From positions 6,748,001 through 6,812,000 of the forward strand of contig NZ_CP036276.1 of assembly GCF_007747995.1 (NCBI RefSeq): a stretch of DNA of 64,000 bases. The letters run 5' to 3'. Of the stretch, positions 8,585 to 24,568 are shown piece by piece. The notes below the pieces were generated by a model. That model saw only the letters and a program-made list of their open reading frames with translations. It did no database searches and was not told the DNA's origin. The position numbers were made by a program, and so were the translations under genes. The stretch comes from Symmachiella dynata. Its GTDB lineage: Bacteria > Planctomycetota > Planctomycetia > Planctomycetales > Planctomycetaceae. Position 1 is the first letter of the stretch. Every line of letters starts with the position of its first letter.

Positions 8585-10669
8585 TTAGCCCAGCATCTCC
8601 TTCAAAATCTCCGGCGGAGCCTCTCCGTACCGTAGCGGCTCCATAGAATATGACGCTCGGCCAGTCGACAAACTGCGAATTTGGGTGGAATAGCCAAACA
8701 TTGCCGCCAGCGGAGCCTCTGCATTGACCACCCGCAAATGCTCCCGTTGCTCACTATTCAGGATTGTGGCCCGCCGCGAGTGCAAATCAGCGGTAATATT
8801 CCCCAAAAACTCATCCGGGGTGACCACTTCGAGCTTCATAATCGGCTCCAGCAGCAAAACATTCGCGTCAGTCAAAGCAGCGCGGACCGCATCGATCGCC
8901 GCAGCCAAGATCACCGACTCCACGTCATCCGAATCGCTATACTTTATTCCCAGCAGCGTGAGTTTCACATCCGCCAGACGATATCCCAGCACGCCCCCTC
9001 CCTTGGCCTCATCCTGAACCGCTTGGCGAGCCAGATCGGCTAACTGCGAGGGAATTTCATTCGGCTTCAACTCATCCTCGAACGTTAAGCTCGATTCACC
9101 CTGGAACGGCTCAACCCTCAATTGCACCTGGGCAAACTGAGCGACCCCGGCAACCTGCCGATTGAACTCACCAGTCACGGTTACCGGCTTGCGAACCGTC
9201 TCGCGATAACTGACCCGCGGCTTGTGCGTGCGGATTTTCAGGTGAAAATCCCGCTCCAAGCTGTGCTGGATGACCTCCAAGTGCAACTCGCCCATCCCGC
9301 TAATGATGGTCTGTCCCGTCTCCTCATTAGTCAGCGCCGTGAAGGTGGGGTCTTGCCGAGCCAGAATCGCCAGCGTTTGGGCCAATTTCTTACGGTCCGC
9401 ACTCGATTCGGGCTCAACAGCCGTGGAGATGACTGTCTCGGGAAAGACAATACTCTCCAGCAGCATTGGGTGCTGCTGCACACAGAGCGTATCCCCCGTA
9501 ACGACTGTCTCCTTCAGCCCCACCACCCCCACGATATCACCAGCTGAGACCTCGTCGACTTTCTCGCGACTCGAAGCCTGTATGTGCCACAACTGGCTCA
9601 CCAGCTCTTTTTTTCCCGTCCGCGGATTCAAAACCCGCGATCGGCTTTTCAGCACGCCGGAATAGACCCGCACGAAACACAAATCGCCATGCTGATCGCT
9701 CTGAATTTTAAATACCAACCCACAAAACGGCTCCGTCGGAGACGGTTTGCGAACCTCGACCTCTCCCTGTTTCTTGGGGGTCATATTGATCCCCTGCACG
9801 GGGGGACGATCGAGCGGGCTGGGCAAGTACAAAGCCACCGCATCCAACAATGGTTGCACTCCAATGTAGTCCAGTGACGACCCACACATGACCGGCTGAA
9901 GTTGACCGGAAATTGTCCCCTGCCGCAGCAACCGATGAATGTCCTCAATGGCGATGTCTTCAGTTTCGAGATAACTCTCGAAGACCTGCTCATCGAGTTC
10001 GGCGATTGCCTCCAGCAACTGCGACCGCGCAGCCTTGGCCGCTTCCTGGTACTCAGCGGGAATCTCCTCAGTCCGAAAATTTTCTCCGCGGGATTCCACG
10101 TCGAAATAGATCGCTTTTTGCTCGATCAAATCAATGATCCCGCTAAACGCCTGCGGGTCCGGCGGTGAGCCCGCCCCCATCGGGAGCTGAATCGCAACCG
10201 GATTCGCATTCAGGCGGCTTTTGATTTGCTGAAACGTACGTTGAAAATCCGCACCGATGCGGTCCATCTTATTGATGAAACAAACCCGCGGCACACGGTA
10301 CTTGTCGGCCTGCCGCCAGACGGTCTCACTCTGCGCCTCAACCCCTTCGCGCGCACTGAAGACCACCACACCGCCATCCAGAACCCGCAAACTGCGCTCG
10401 ACCTCAGCCGTAAAATCGACGTGCCCCGGCGTATCGATGATGTTGATCGTCGTGTCGCGCCAAGTACAGGTGACAGCAGCAGAGAAAATCGTAATCCCCC
10501 GCTCCTGCTCCTCGGGGTTGAAGTCGGTTTCCGTGGTACCGTCATCGACGCTCCCCATCCGGTGCGATGACCCTGTGTAATACAAGATCCGCTCGGTGGT
10601 GGTCGTTTTGCCCGCATCGATATGGGCAATGATCCCGATATTCCGGAGATGTTCAATGAGTCTGGACAT
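8585..10669 (-). CDS. fusA: Translation elongation factor G
   Basis: GTPase that drives ribosomal translocation. From the ATG at 10669 the protein is 694 residues. G-domain motifs are present: P-loop [14 protein letters not shown] near residue 12, [20 protein letters not shown] near residue 80, and NKMDR near 135; domains II to V follow, with the C-terminal blocks GMGELHLEV and [17 protein letters not shown]. The switch I sequence ([15 protein letters not shown]) differs from the common WMEQEQERGIT form, so this belongs to a divergent EF-G branch, but its place between rpsG and rpsJ argues that it is the housekeeping fusA. The frame extends upstream to 10759 without family sequence. Confidence 0.95.
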   Translation of the reverse strand: MSRLIEHLRNIGIIAHIDAGKTTTTERILYYTGSSHRMGSVDDGTTETDFNPEEQERGITIFSAAVTCTWRDTTINIIDTPGHVDFTAEVERSLRVLDGGVVVFSAREGVEAQSETVWRQADKYRVPRVCFINKMDRIGADFQRTFQQIKSRLNANPVAIQLPMGAGSPPDPQAFSGIIDLIEQKAIYFDVESRGENFRTEEIPAEYQEAAKAARSQLLEAIAELDEQVFESYLETEDIAIEDIHRLLRQGTISGQLQPVMCGSSLDYIGVQPLLDAVALYLPSPLDRPPVQGINMTPKKQGEVEVRKPSPTEPFCGLVFKIQSDQHGDLCFVRVYSGVLKSRSRVLNPRTGKKELVSQLWHIQASSREKVDEVSAGDIVGVVGLKETVVTGDTLCVQQHPMLLESIVFPETVISTAVEPESSADRKKLAQTLAILARQDPTFTALTNEETGQTIISGMGELHLEVIQHSLERDFHLKIRTHKPRVSYRETVRKPVTVTGEFNRQVAGVAQFAQVQLRVEPFQGESSLTFEDELKPNEIPSQLADLARQAVQDEAKGGGVLGYRLADVKLTLLGIKYSDSDDVESVILAAAIDAVRAALTDANVLLLEPIMKLEVVTPDEFLGNITADLHSRRATILNSEQREHLRVVNAEAPLAAMFGYSTQIRSLSTGRASYSMEPLRYGEAPPEILKEMLG

Positions 10670-10840
10670 GGATCTGCATCTTAGGCATGAATGACAAGAA
10701 TAAGCACCGAGCGAACGCAACAAAACGCATCGGACACGTAGGCCAGCGAAATGGTTCAACCAGCGACAGGATATTGTTCATATCGACTGTCCCGCAAAAC
10801 CACAAGCTGTCCACGTGGCCCGTTGCTCAATCGCGTCCGC

Positions 10841-10878
10841 GCAAAAAGCAACGCGGGACCTCCATAGAAGTCCCGCGT
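10841..10878 (-). terminator. Intrinsic terminator or attenuator between rpsG and fusA
   Basis: Plus strand arms ACGCGGGAC (10851-10859) and GTCCCGCGT (10870-10878) are a perfect 9-bp inverted repeat with a 10-base loop. Reading the minus strand, the stem is followed by TGCTTTTTGC. This is the form of a Rho-independent terminator, 43 bases after the rpsG stop and about 170 bases before fusA, so it may reduce read-through into fusA. Confidence 0.65.
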
Positions 10879-10920
10879 ATAAATTCGTCCGCCGCCAAAT
10901 GGCGGGGAATATCAAATTTT

Positions 10921-11403
10921 CTAGCGACGGCTGTAACCGAAGTGGGCAAATGCCTTATTCGCTTCAGCCATACGGTGAACGTTTTCGCGTTTGGTCATGG
11001 CGGCGCCTTCACGACGGTAGGCGGCCAGCAATTCGTCGGCCAAACGATTCGCCATCGGACGACCCCGTTTTCCGCGAGTCACTTCCAGAATCCAACGAAT
11101 GGCGAGTGTCTGCTGCCGCTTGGGGCTCACCGGAGTCGGCACCTGATAGGTGGCACCACCGACGCGCTTGGAACGCACTTCCACGGACGGCTTAATATTC
11201 TCCACAGCTGCAGTGAAGACTTCAATCGGCTCTTGTTCAGGAGCCCGCTCTTTAATGATGTCGAGCGCTCCGTAAAACAAGCCTTGCGCGACACTCTTTT
11301 TGCCGTCACACATCAGGCAGTTAATGAACTTCGATGCCAAAATTGATCCACAACGAGGATCGGGACGCAACTGGGTCCGGCTGGCGGTGAATCGAGTGGC
11401 CAT
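10921..11403 (-). CDS. rpsG: 30S ribosomal protein S7
   Basis: Primary 16S rRNA binder that nucleates assembly of the 30S head. The 160 residues contain family blocks [15 protein letters not shown], the [20 protein letters not shown] segment and a C-terminal [18 protein letters not shown]. Length is normal (156). It follows rpsL and precedes fusA, the str-operon order. Confidence 0.98.
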   Translation of the reverse strand: MATRFTASRTQLRPDPRCGSILASKFINCLMCDGKKSVAQGLFYGALDIIKERAPEQEPIEVFTAAVENIKPSVEVRSKRVGGATYQVPTPVSPKRQQTLAIRWILEVTRGKRGRPMANRLADELLAAYRREGAAMTKRENVHRMAEANKAFAHFGYSRR

Positions 11404-11564
11404 CTTAAAATCTCAACCTTCTGCGAGTTAACTGTTTGAATTCGGCTGCAACGCGTATTCGCCACCCGGTCCCCACTGGACGGCAGCGCTGTTGATTGGT
11501 CCCTGAGCCTCGACAGATCGATACTTTGCAAATCGACCTGCCAGCAATGCCTGCGGCGGCAGAT

Positions 11565-11936
11565 CTATTTAGGCCGCTTATTTCCGTAGCGACTACGGGC
11601 CTGACGGCGATCAGAAACACCCAGGGTATCGAGCACACCACGAATGACTTTGTACCGCACACCCGGCAAGTCGCGAACACGACCACCCCGCACCAACACG
11701 ATCGAGTGTTCCTGCAGGTTGTGGCCTTCACCCGGGATATAGGCGGTGACCTCTTTCCCATTCGAAAGTCGCACACGTGCCACTTTCCGCAAAGCCGAGT
11801 TCGGCTTTTTCGGTGTAATCGTTTTGACCTGCAAGCAGACGCCCTTCTTCTGAGGGCAAGTTTCCAATAGCGGAGTCTTGCTCTTTTGGACCTGCTTTTT
11901 GCGGGGTTTTCGAATGAGCTGATTGATCGTCGGCAT
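11565..11936 (-). CDS. rpsL: 30S ribosomal protein S12 with Arg at position 88
   Basis: Decoding-centre protein and target site of streptomycin resistance. The 123 residues start [14 protein letters not shown] and contain [17 protein letters not shown], with Lys43 retained. At the second resistance site the sequence is [13 protein letters not shown], so residue 88 is Arg (codon CGC, 11675-11673) where most bacteria have Lys (Lys87 in old E. coli numbering). In other species a Lys-to-Arg change here gives streptomycin resistance. First gene of the str block, after rpoC. Confidence 0.97.
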   Translation of the reverse strand: MPTINQLIRKPRKKQVQKSKTPLLETCPQKKGVCLQVKTITPKKPNSALRKVARVRLSNGKEVTAYIPGEGHNLQEHSIVLVRGGRVRDLPGVRYKVIRGVLDTLGVSDRRQARSRYGNKRPK

Positions 11937-12201
11937 GAACTTTACCCGAACCGTTTCGTAGGCTGCTCCAACAAGTGTCCCGGCCCAGCATCGCTGTTTT
12001 TAAAGCGTGGGCCTAACCGCGAAATTATCTCGCGTCAGGGAACCTGGAGTCTGGTGGTCAACGTTTTGCTATGAATTGAATCGATATTGAATTACACGGT
12101 TACCGGACAACAAAAATAGCCGAAACCGTTTACAAACTGGGGGAACCTTCGACGCGCTGCACGGATCGTGAGACGAAATCGGACAGTTGCGCGAATGTAG
12201 C

Positions 12202-12230
12202 AATCTATAGTGATTGCCTGCCAACGTCAA
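12202..12230 (-). promoter_or_regulatory. Possible promoter for rpsL-rpsG
   Basis: Minus strand TTGACG (12230-12225), 17-base spacer, TAGATT (12207-12202). The -35 has five of six consensus bases, the -10 four. It lies in the 357-base spacer downstream of rpoC, leaving a leader of about 260 bases before rpsL. Moderate match, no experimental support. Confidence 0.35.
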
Positions 12231-12235
12231 TGGTC

Positions 12236-12254
12236 CCGGCGGGAATCCCGCCGG
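12236..12254 (-). terminator. Strong hairpin after rpoC, no T-run
   Basis: CCGGCGGG (12236-12243), AAT loop, CCCGCCGG (12247-12254): a perfect GC-only 8-bp stem 40 bases past the rpoC stop. The minus strand beyond it (ACCATTGACG) lacks a T-tract, so it may be an RNA-processing or partial termination site rather than a classical terminator. Confidence 0.4.
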
Positions 12255-12293
12255 AACAGGTTGGATCTTGGTTGATTTTCCTATTGTTTCCGC

Positions 12294-16741
<4,448 letters not shown>

Positions 16742-16742
<1 letters not shown>

Positions 16743-16754
16743 TGCACACACTCC
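16742..16754 (-). promoter_or_regulatory. Ribosome-binding site and GTG start of rpoC
   Basis: Minus strand GGAG (16754-16751), eight bases, then GTG (16742). The upstream in-frame GTG at 16751 overlaps the GGAG and cannot use it, so this spacing decides the start. Confidence 0.7.
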
Positions 16755-16842
16755 TAAAATAATGTTGGGGATCTGGCGTAACTGTCAATTCGAGCCGTTC
16801 GTGTGATACACACCCACACTGGAACTCGGTCCCAAGGCCGCG

Positions 16843-19800
16843 TTATATCCGAGTTTTCTCAAGCTGCAGATTCAAAGCCAGCCCGCGAATTTCGTTGTTC
16901 AAAACGTCGAAGCTCGCCGGGGTACCCGCTTCCAGCGTGTTCTCCCCTTTGACCATCGACTCGTAGATCTTCGTCCGTCCTTCGACGTCGTCGCTCTTGA
17001 CCGTCAACAATTCCTGCAGAATGTAGGCGGCCCCATAGGCTTCCAAAGCCCAGACTTCCATTTCTCCAAACCGCTGCCCGCCAAATCGCGCTTTACCACC
17101 CAAGGGTTGCTGCGTGATCAACGAGTACGGCCCAGTGGCTCGTGCGTGGACTTTGTCGTCCACCAAGTGGTGCAACTTGAGCATGTAGATTCGACCAACG
17201 GTCACCTTTTGATCCAATGGATCACCGGTCCGACCGTCGAAGAGCACCGACTTACCATCTTCCGGCAATCCGGCTGCCTTTAACTCGCCTCGTAAAACAT
17301 CCTCCGAAGCACCGTCAAAGACCGGGCAAACCGCTCGGTACTCCAACTTCTCAGCAGCCCAACCCAGGTGCGTCTCCAAAATCTGCCCCACATTCATCCG
17401 ACTGGGAACACCCAACGGATTCAGAATGATGTCGATCGGCGTGCCGTCCTCCAAAAACGGCATATCTTCTTCGGGCAGGACTTTCGAAATGACACCCTTG
17501 TTACCATGCCGCCCGGCCATTTTATCGCCGACGGAAATCTGCCGTTTCGAGGCCACGTAGACTTTGACCATCTGCAACACACCGCTGGGCAATTCGTCGC
17601 CCCGCTTCAGTGAGTTGAGCACCTGGTTGTGGGTATCAATCGCATTTTCGACCGCGAACCACGAACTCTTGATCACCGCATTGCAGGCCGATTTTTTCTG
17701 CGGGCTGCGGATGTCCAAACCTTCGTAGCGGGACAAAAACCCTTCGGCGAATTCAGCAATCGCTTTTTCGTTTTCGCTGGAACTCACATTTTGTCCGTCA
17801 TCGTCGGTGAGTTTTTTACCCAAGGCCGATTCAAACTCTTTCAAGAATTCCAAGAATGCCGCGGCGATCGCCTTGTGACCTTCTTGCTCCTTGGACTTGA
17901 GTTCCGCGTCGAACTTCTTGCGTTCCCCTTCGGTCAAGCTCATCTTGCGGGAGAACTTTTGCGTGTCGATCACGATGCCTTCCACGCCCGAGGAGACTTC
18001 CAGACTTTCGTTCTTCACGTCTTCGCCGGCACGGCCGAAGATGGCATGCAGTAATTTTTCTTCCGGAGTCAATTCCGACTTGGCTTTCGGAGAGACCTTG
18101 CCAACCAAAATATCTCCGGAACGGACACGCGTGCCGATTTGCACGATTCCGTCTTCACCCAAATGCCGCAACGCTTTTTCGCTCACATTGGGAATATCAC
18201 GCGTAAACTCTTCACGCCCCAACTTCGTTTCACGGATCTCCACGTCGAACTCATCAATATGAATCGACGTGTACGTGTCGGACTTGACCATCTTTTCAGA
18301 CAGGATGATCGCGTCTTCGAAGTTGTAACCTTCCCACGACATGAAACCGACCAACACGTTCCGGCCCAATGCTAGCAGGCCGTTCACCGTGGCGGCTCCA
18401 TCACAAAGCACTTGCCCTTTTTTGACCTTCTGGCCCATTTCCACAATCGGCTTTTGGTTCAGGCAAGTTCGTTCGTTCAATCCCACGAACTTCTTCATGG
18501 GGTATTTCCGGCCGTCCACTTCGACGATATTGGCATCGACGTAGCTGACCGTGCCTGATTTCTCCGCGCGAACCAACATGCCGGAGTTTTCCGCAACTGG
18601 TCCTTCGATGCCTGTCCCCACCAGCGGTGGTTCGGCGACCAACAGCGGCACGGCTTGCCGTTGCATGTTGGAACCCATCAAAGCCCGGTTGGCATCGTCG
18701 TGCTCTAGAAACGGAATCAATCCCGCTGAGACACCCACCATTTGCCGTGGTGAAATATCGATGTAATTGATCTCGTCGGCGCCGACCCAGACAAAGTCAC
18801 TCCGGTGCCGTGCGATCACGCGATCGTTGGTCAGCCGCCCTTTTTCAACCGGGGTATCGGCTGGGGCCAAGTGCGACGACGCTTCTTCGTCGGCACGCAG
18901 CCAGCAGATTTCATCGGTCAGCTTGCCTTTGTTCACTTTGCGATATGGCGTGGTCAGGAAGCCGTAATGATCCACCTTGGAGTACATACTCAAGCTGGAA
19001 ATCAGGCCGATGTTCGTCCCTTCCGGCGTTTCAATCGGACAGATCCGACCGTAGTGCGAAATATGAACGTCACGGACTTCAAACCCGGCCCGTTTACGAT
19101 TCAAACCACCCGGCCCCAACGCACTCAAACGACGTTCGTGTGTCAGCATCGAGAGCGGGTTCGTCTGGTCGACAACTTGCGACAGTTCGCTACGACCAAA
19201 GAAGAACTCGATGGCCGCCGAAACACTCTTGGGATTGACCAAAGTCCGCGGAGTCATCTCCTCCACATCCTTGTGCGTCATCCGCTCCTGGACCGTCCGC
19301 CGTAGCTTCAAGAAACCTTTGCGGACCTCGTCGGCACCCAACTCATCAATCGTCCGCAAACGGCGATTTCCCAGGTTGTCGATGTCATCAACATAGGCCG
19401 TCGGATCGCTCACCCGCAAACGGATCATGTAACGGATCGCGTTGATGAAGTCCTCGGCACGCAGAGTCATCTCCGTGTCCGGCACGTCTTGATTGAATTT
19501 ACGATTGATGCGGAAGCGCCCAACGCGTCCCAACCGATAGCGGTTCACGTCGTAGAACTTCTCACGGAACAGGTCGGTTGCCTTATCCAGTTGCGGCGGG
19601 TTCCCCGGACGCAATCGTTGATAAATCCGCAACAAGGCTTCTTCGTGACTGCAGGTTGTGTCCTCTTCCAGACTGTTGAGGATCAACGCGTCATCGACTT
19701 TTTCGATCACCGAAATCGACTTCAGCGACGACTCTTTGATGTCGTCGTGCATCTTCTCAGTGAGTGCCTCGCCCGCCTCAGCAATGATTTCACCACAGCG

Positions 19801-20556
19801 TTCATGCCCTGCGGGAAACACGATGTCTTCGGCGGCAATCTTGCCTAACGTTTTCTCCAAACTGGCCGGCGACGTCTTGCTTTCGGTCACCTCGTAGAAC
19901 AACTTCAGCAACGAAGCATCGGTCGAGTACTCCGGATCCATCGCTCGCAGCAACGTCAGAGCCGAGAACTTACCACTTTGGTCAATCCGAACGCCAAGAC
20001 CTTCCTTCTTCGAGATGTTCAACTCGATCCAGCTTCCCCGCTCGGGAATCACGCGACACGAATAGGTCGGCTTTCCACCCGGCTCGGAAGAAGAGACAAA
20101 GTCCACACCGGGCGAACGGTGCAACTGACTCACGACCACCCGCTCGGCACCGTTGATGATAAACTCACCACCACCGAGCATGATCGGCATGTCGCCCAGA
20201 TAGACCTCTTCCTCGATCGGCTGCTCTTTATTCAGACGCAACCAAACACGGAACGGACGGCCGTACGTCATCCGCAATTGGACACATTCGGTCGGCGTGT
20301 AGCGAGGTTTCCCCAGTTCATACTTGACGTAATCCAGCGAATACTGGCCGTCATAGCTTTCCACAGGGAAAATCTCACGGAGGATGCCCTCCAGGCCTTG
20401 ATCCTTGCGCTGCCGCGAGGGAACACCGACCTGCAAGAACTCCGCGTAAGACGCGGTCTGAATCTGAGTCAGGTCAGGCAACTCAAATTCGTCGGGGATT
20501 TCACCAAAGTTACGAACTTCATCAAAAATCAACGTGCGTTGGTGAGGAATAGGCAT
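16843..20556 (-). CDS. rpoB: DNA-directed RNA polymerase subunit beta
   Basis: RNA polymerase subunit of 1237 residues, shorter than the E. coli protein (1342) because of lineage-specific insertions missing here. The rifampicin pocket reads [20 protein letters not shown] then [20 protein letters not shown]; the Asp, His and Ser that correspond to E. coli 516, 526 and 531 are the sensitive-type residues. The C-terminal signature [20 protein letters not shown] is intact. Starts [20 protein letters not shown]. Separated from rplL by 586 bases. Confidence 0.98.
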   Translation of the reverse strand: MPIPHQRTLIFDEVRNFGEIPDEFELPDLTQIQTASYAEFLQVGVPSRQRKDQGLEGILREIFPVESYDGQYSLDYVKYELGKPRYTPTECVQLRMTYGRPFRVWLRLNKEQPIEEEVYLGDMPIMLGGGEFIINGAERVVVSQLHRSPGVDFVSSSEPGGKPTYSCRVIPERGSWIELNISKKEGLGVRIDQSGKFSALTLLRAMDPEYSTDASLLKLFYEVTESKTSPASLEKTLGKIAAEDIVFPAGHERCGEIIAEAGEALTEKMHDDIKESSLKSISVIEKVDDALILNSLEEDTTCSHEEALLRIYQRLRPGNPPQLDKATDLFREKFYDVNRYRLGRVGRFRINRKFNQDVPDTEMTLRAEDFINAIRYMIRLRVSDPTAYVDDIDNLGNRRLRTIDELGADEVRKGFLKLRRTVQERMTHKDVEEMTPRTLVNPKSVSAAIEFFFGRSELSQVVDQTNPLSMLTHERRLSALGPGGLNRKRAGFEVRDVHISHYGRICPIETPEGTNIGLISSLSMYSKVDHYGFLTTPYRKVNKGKLTDEICWLRADEEASSHLAPADTPVEKGRLTNDRVIARHRSDFVWVGADEINYIDISPRQMVGVSAGLIPFLEHDDANRALMGSNMQRQAVPLLVAEPPLVGTGIEGPVAENSGMLVRAEKSGTVSYVDANIVEVDGRKYPMKKFVGLNERTCLNQKPIVEMGQKVKKGQVLCDGAATVNGLLALGRNVLVGFMSWEGYNFEDAIILSEKMVKSDTYTSIHIDEFDVEIRETKLGREEFTRDIPNVSEKALRHLGEDGIVQIGTRVRSGDILVGKVSPKAKSELTPEEKLLHAIFGRAGEDVKNESLEVSSGVEGIVIDTQKFSRKMSLTEGERKKFDAELKSKEQEGHKAIAAAFLEFLKEFESALGKKLTDDDGQNVSSSENEKAIAEFAEGFLSRYEGLDIRSPQKKSACNAVIKSSWFAVENAIDTHNQVLNSLKRGDELPSGVLQMVKVYVASKRQISVGDKMAGRHGNKGVISKVLPEEDMPFLEDGTPIDIILNPLGVPSRMNVGQILETHLGWAAEKLEYRAVCPVFDGASEDVLRGELKAAGLPEDGKSVLFDGRTGDPLDQKVTVGRIYMLKLHHLVDDKVHARATGPYSLITQQPLGGKARFGGQRFGEMEVWALEAYGAAYILQELLTVKSDDVEGRTKIYESMVKGENTLEAGTPASFDVLNNEIRGLALNLQLEKTRI

Positions 20557-21142
20557 GCGTGGCTCTCTAAATTCCTAGGTTCTGCCTGATGTGCGTGGCG
20601 GCGGAAACAGGAGACTAATCCATGAACAGCCTCCACCGGCAACCCTTCCCCGCAGCGCGAAACATCACGCGCGCCGAAACGAGTCCGCACAAGAAGCGCC
20701 ATAACGCGCAGCGTGCTCGAGGGTCAGCGGCATCGAGACCGAATGAGTGACAACTCTCAGCCATATTGCAGTGGAGCGATGTTTGAGCAAGAGCGAAGAT
20801 TACCAAGGATCCATGAAGTTGGTTTTAGGGGCGGACGGCTCGCTGCCGCGGCACTACACCACGGCACGCGCGCCATACAGTCATCACCGCAGCGGCTCCA
20901 ACCACTGCGACCAGCGCCTCAACGAACTCAACCCGACAAACGAACGGCTCACCCGCGCAATTGCCGAACCGCACCCGTTAGAGACAGCCTCTACACGCCT
21001 GCACGATCAAACCACAACGGCCAACGACGGCGCTACGCCCAAACCCACCTGGAAATAGATCCGCCGAATCCTCAAGCGGCTGCCCAACAAAATCGACAAC
21101 CGCCCATCCCTCAAGCAGCCCGCACCACGGCAACACCTGCGA
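20557..21142. other. Long rplL-rpoB spacer
   Basis: 586 bases with no frame that resembles a protein. On the plus strand it is poor in T and rich in A and C over 20880-21140, similar in bias to the rpsJ-rplC spacer. In other bacteria this interval carries an attenuator and an RNase III site; I see no hairpin followed by a T-run on the minus strand here. Confidence 0.5.
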
Positions 21143-21550
21143 TCACTTGATTTCAGCAGTACCACCAGCGGCTTCAACTTCCGCTTTCAACTTCTCTGCA
21201 TCTTCCTTGGAGACTCCCTCTTTCAACGGTTTGGGAGCATTTTCAACCAATTCCTTGGCTTCCTTCAGACCCAAACCGGTCGCGGCACGCACGACTTTAA
21301 TCACCGGAATCTTGCTGTCACCAAACCCGGTGATCATGCAAGTGAATTCCGTTTGCTCGGCCGCAGCTTCACCGCCGCCACCATCTCCACCGGAAGCCGC
21401 CACAACAACGCCACCACCAGCCGGCTCGATGCCATGGTGATCTTTCAGGTAGTCGGCCAGCTTCTTGGCCTCCAACAATGTCAAGCCAGCAATCTTGTCA
21501 CCCAACTCAACCGTCGGTTCATCGTATTCAATCACATCAGCCGTCGCCAT
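21143..21550 (-). CDS. rplL: 50S ribosomal protein L7/L12
   Basis: Stalk protein that recruits translational GTPases. The 135-residue product has an N-terminal dimerisation helix ([20 protein letters not shown]), a glycine/alanine-rich hinge ([12 protein letters not shown] around residue 55), and the C-terminal globular domain with [20 protein letters not shown] and [18 protein letters not shown]. Slightly longer than E. coli L7/L12 (121) because of the N-terminus and hinge. Follows rplJ. Confidence 0.97.
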   Translation of the reverse strand: MATADVIEYDEPTVELGDKIAGLTLLEAKKLADYLKDHHGIEPAGGGVVVAASGGDGGGGEAAAEQTEFTCMITGFGDSKIPVIKVVRAATGLGLKEAKELVENAPKPLKEGVSKEDAEKLKAEVEAAGGTAEIK

Positions 21551-21719
21551 AACCGTGTTCCTTTCTCAGCACATCAAAATCGTTGGACGCATATACAGAA
21601 TTTATAGGAGATTCGCAGGCAGGACCACTCACGAGCCGATGCCCCCAACTGGCGCAGACTAAGCTCTTCTAGCTTCCAACCGCTCTTCAAAACTCAACTC
21701 AAACAACAAATCGAAACGA

Positions 21720-22238
21720 CTACTCTTCTTCTCGCTCCGAGTGGGCCTTGACTTGCCCGGACACCTTGCCGCCGGGGCCAAGCAAAGCACCGACCAATTG
21801 ACCACCCGGGCTGAGTGCCAACCCTGCAATCTGACTGATCAACTCCAAACGGCCCGGACTCTTACTCAGGACTTCCACGTCAGCGGCCGACAATGTCGTC
21901 CCCTCGACCGTGCCACCCTTGATTTCCAACCCATCGATCTGCTTGGCCCAATTGGCCATCTCCTTGGAGAGCGCGACGATATCCTCGCCACCCCAAACCA
22001 AGGCCGACGGACCAGCCAAGATCGGATCTAAGGCAGAAACCCCCGCCTGATTCAGTGCCATACGCGCCAAGGAATTCTTGACCAGCACCATCTTGATTTC
22101 TTTTTTACGCAGGTCCAAGCGCAACTGATTGGTCGTGATCGCATCAACCTTCGACGGATCGATCACCAACAGTTCCTGCACGTCGCCGATCCGCTCGCGG
22201 ACATCCGACGCAATCAATTCCTTGATGTATTTACTCAT
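21720..22238 (-). CDS. rplJ: 50S ribosomal protein L10
   Basis: Anchors L7/L12 dimers to the ribosome; in E. coli the L10-L12 complex represses its own mRNA. From the ATG at 22238 the protein is 172 residues, starting MSKYIKELIASDVRERIGDV, with VLVKNSLARMALNQAG and a C-terminal helix that would bind L12. The frame continues to 22250, but that adds only three residues. Lies after rplA with a 282-base leader. Confidence 0.95.
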   Translation of the reverse strand: MSKYIKELIASDVRERIGDVQELLVIDPSKVDAITTNQLRLDLRKKEIKMVLVKNSLARMALNQAGVSALDPILAGPSALVWGGEDIVALSKEMANWAKQIDGLEIKGGTVEGTTLSAADVEVLSKSPGRLELISQIAGLALSPGGQLVGALLGPGGKVSGQVKAHSEREEE

Positions 22239-22520
22239 GCTACTTAACAATCAATGCTAGTGCGCCCAGCGCAAATTTCTCACCGATCCAAGGGCAGCCC
22301 AGAAGGCCGCTACAAACCGGCTGCGCCGGGGCTTATCGCGTACACTAAACCAACGGGAGAAAAAAGTCACGCGTCCGAAGCGATTTCTATGCCAAAAGCG
22401 TCAGAATCGCCCAAACAATCCCGCCGATGCCACATTTTCAAGCCGCTGCGTTGACTGGAAGCCAGCCAATGCGTTGCTCAGCACACACTCCGGCCAACTG
22501 AGTGTGCACCACTGCAAAAA
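22239..22520 (-). promoter_or_regulatory. rplA-rplJ spacer, likely L10 leader
   Basis: 282 bases between rplA and rplJ. This is where other bacteria have the L10-binding leader. A 7-bp hairpin (CACACTC 22484-22490 with GAGTGTG 22500-22506) follows the rplA stop. I could not fold the region well enough to identify the kink-turn of the known L10 leader, so the assignment rests on position only. Confidence 0.3.
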
Positions 22521-23225
22521 TCACAGTGCGATACCAATTCCCGGGCTGTGCGTGGCTGAAACGGCGATGGTTCGCACGTAGACCCCTTTGGACCCCGAGG
22601 GCTTCATCGCACGAATCTGCTTGATGAAAGCGGAAATATTGTCCACCAACTGCTCTTCACTGAACGACAATTTGCCCATCACACAGTGCACATTGCCGCC
22701 GGCATCAGCTCGGAACTCCACTTTACCTGCTTTGTATTCCTTGACCGTATTCGCCACATCCTGAGTCACCGTGCCGGCACGAGGCGACGGCATCAGCCCC
22801 CGCGGCCCCAACACGCGGCCCAGCGGCCCCACCACACCCATCATATCAGGCGTGGCGATCGCTGCGTCGAATTCCAGCCAGCCATCCTTGACCTTATCCG
22901 CCAACTCCTTGCCACCCACGAAATCAGCGCCGGCCTCTTCGGCCGCGGTCGCATTCTCTCCCTGGGCAAAAACCAGCACCGTTTTTGATTTCCCGATCCC
23001 GTGCGGCAACACAATGGAACCCCGCACCATCTGGTCAGCCTGACGGACATCAATGCCCAACCGCATGACAACTTCCACTGTCTGGTCAAACTTACAGGGC
23101 GGAATCTTCTTGGGCAGCGACGCTTCCAGACCTTTGAGTTTGGCGACCGCATCGGCCAAATCAACACTCGTCAGCCCCTCGACCTGCTTCAACAGAAATT
23201 CCTGCCGCTTGGATTGCTTTGCCAT
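22521..23225 (-). CDS. rplA: 50S ribosomal protein L1
   Basis: L1 stalk protein that helps E-site tRNA exit; also represses the L11 operon in E. coli. Product of 234 residues from the ATG at 23225 ([17 protein letters not shown]). Diagnostic blocks are [18 protein letters not shown] and the [20 protein letters not shown] signature near residue 125. A GAGG seven bases before supports 23225 over the ATG directly before it. Follows rplK. Confidence 0.96.
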   Translation of the reverse strand: MAKQSKRQEFLLKQVEGLTSVDLADAVAKLKGLEASLPKKIPPCKFDQTVEVVMRLGIDVRQADQMVRGSIVLPHGIGKSKTVLVFAQGENATAAEEAGADFVGGKELADKVKDGWLEFDAAIATPDMMGVVGPLGRVLGPRGLMPSPRAGTVTQDVANTVKEYKAGKVEFRADAGGNVHCVMGKLSFSEEQLVDNISAFIKQIRAMKPSGSKGVYVRTIAVSATHSPGIGIAL

Positions 23226-23297
23226 CATCGAGCCTCGACTACTCTTTCCAACTATCTTGATCACTTCAAATGTGTCCGATGCCTACGGCGCCGGTGA

Positions 23298-23723
23298 TTA
23301 ACCGACGACATCCAGCCCCATGCTGCGCGCGGTGCCGGCAATAATCCGCGATGCCTGGGCGATATCCGGTGCATTCAGATCTTCAAACTTTGTCTTGGCG
23401 ATCTCTTCCAACTGCGCTTGTGTCACAGTGCCCACTTTTTCCGCCTTGGGGTTCCCCGAACCCTTGGCGATTTGAGCAGCCTGCTTCAGCAGAACCGCCG
23501 CCGGCGGACTCTTCAGCACAAAATCGAACGATCGATCGTTGTAAACATTGATGATCACCGGAACCATCGTCCCCGTGAGATCTTTAGTCCGCTCGTTGAA
23601 CTGCATCACGAACTGACCGATGTTCACACCGTGAGGACCAAGTGCGGTACCAACAGGAGGAGCCGGCGTTGCCTGGCCACCCATCACCTGAACCTTGATC
23701 GTTGCAACTAATTCCTTCGCCAT
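23298..23723 (-). CDS. rplK: 50S ribosomal protein L11
   Basis: GTPase-centre protein and thiostrepton target. The 141 residues show the proline-rich N-terminal domain [20 protein letters not shown] and the C-terminal rRNA-binding block with a [20 protein letters not shown] segment. Length equals the E. coli protein (142). Follows nusG. Confidence 0.98.
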   Translation of the reverse strand: MAKELVATIKVQVMGGQATPAPPVGTALGPHGVNIGQFVMQFNERTKDLTGTMVPVIINVYNDRSFDFVLKSPPAAVLLKQAAQIAKGSGNPKAEKVGTVTQAQLEEIAKTKFEDLNAPDIAQASRIIAGTARSMGLDVVG

Positions 23724-23838
23724 CGCTTGCCTGCTTTATTAAACTGCCGAAAAATTGTTTCTTGATGACAACGGATCCGTCGGCCAATCCCTCGACATCG
23801 CATTCCCCGAACGCGACGCACGCTCCGTCACGCCGATT

Positions 23839-24423
23839 TCAGACGGCCTCAACCTGCCAATGCTCGAGCTCTTCGACCGGTGTCGTGCGGCCGAAAATTT
23901 CAACCAACACCGTCAAACGCCCGGTTGTCTCATCCACAGTATCAATTGCGCCTTCAAACCCTTCAAACGGGCCTTCTTTGATTTTCACGGTATCCCCCAC
24001 GCCAAACGTCAGGGCCACCCGCGGCGCCTCTTCTTCCTTCTGTTCTTCACGCCCTAGCATCCGAGCGATTTCGTGCTCCTGCATCGGAATCGGCTTATTT
24101 GCAGAGCCGGTAAAGTCGCCCACCCCGCCTGTTTCCCGCACCAGAAACCACGTATCGTCATTGAGGATCATGTTGACCATCAAATAGCCGGGAAACAACT
24201 TATGCTCGGTGACCTTCTTCTTACCGTTTTTGACTTCCGACACTTTTTCCGTCGGAATGATAATCTCGCCAAAGTAGCGCTCCAACCCCTCACGGTTGAT
24301 ACGCCGCTCAAGCGACTTCTTTATGGATTTCTCACGGTTGCTCTGAATCTTGAGCACATACCAGAGCATTTCCGTATTTTCAAGCTCAGCGGCTTCGCCA
24401 CCTGCATTGGTCTCATCAGCCAT
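23839..24423 (-). CDS. nusG: Transcription termination/antitermination protein NusG
   Basis: Binds RNA polymerase and links it to Rho or to the ribosome (through S10). From the ATG at 24423 it is 194 residues. The N-terminal NGN domain has [18 protein letters not shown] and [20 protein letters not shown]. The C-terminal KOW domain reads [21 protein letters not shown] short acidic N-terminal lead ([17 protein letters not shown]) precedes the NGN domain. Upstream frame to 24588 overlaps secE and lacks family sequence. Confidence 0.96.
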   Translation of the reverse strand: MADETNAGGEAAELENTEMLWYVLKIQSNREKSIKKSLERRINREGLERYFGEIIIPTEKVSEVKNGKKKVTEHKLFPGYLMVNMILNDDTWFLVRETGGVGDFTGSANKPIPMQEHEIARMLGREEQKEEEAPRVALTFGVGDTVKIKEGPFEGFEGAIDTVDETTGRLTVLVEIFGRTTPVEELEHWQVEAV

Positions 24424-24568
24424 GACGGCCTTCCCTTCACCCTGCCGGAACCCCAGTAGAACTTGACGACTAAACACACAATCGCCAACAAGGCTCCCGC
24501 CTACCAGCAACGCAACACAGCAGACGACCGGCCAACCCACACACCCAGGGCAGTCCCGCCCCACAACA

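Larger units (their letters stand above)
11937..12293. other. rpoC-rpsL intergenic spacer
   Basis: 357 bases without a credible coding frame. It contains the GC-rich hairpin at 12236-12254 and the possible rpsL promoter at 12202-12230. The rest is AT-richer than the flanking genes and shows no other strong signal. Confidence 0.6.
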
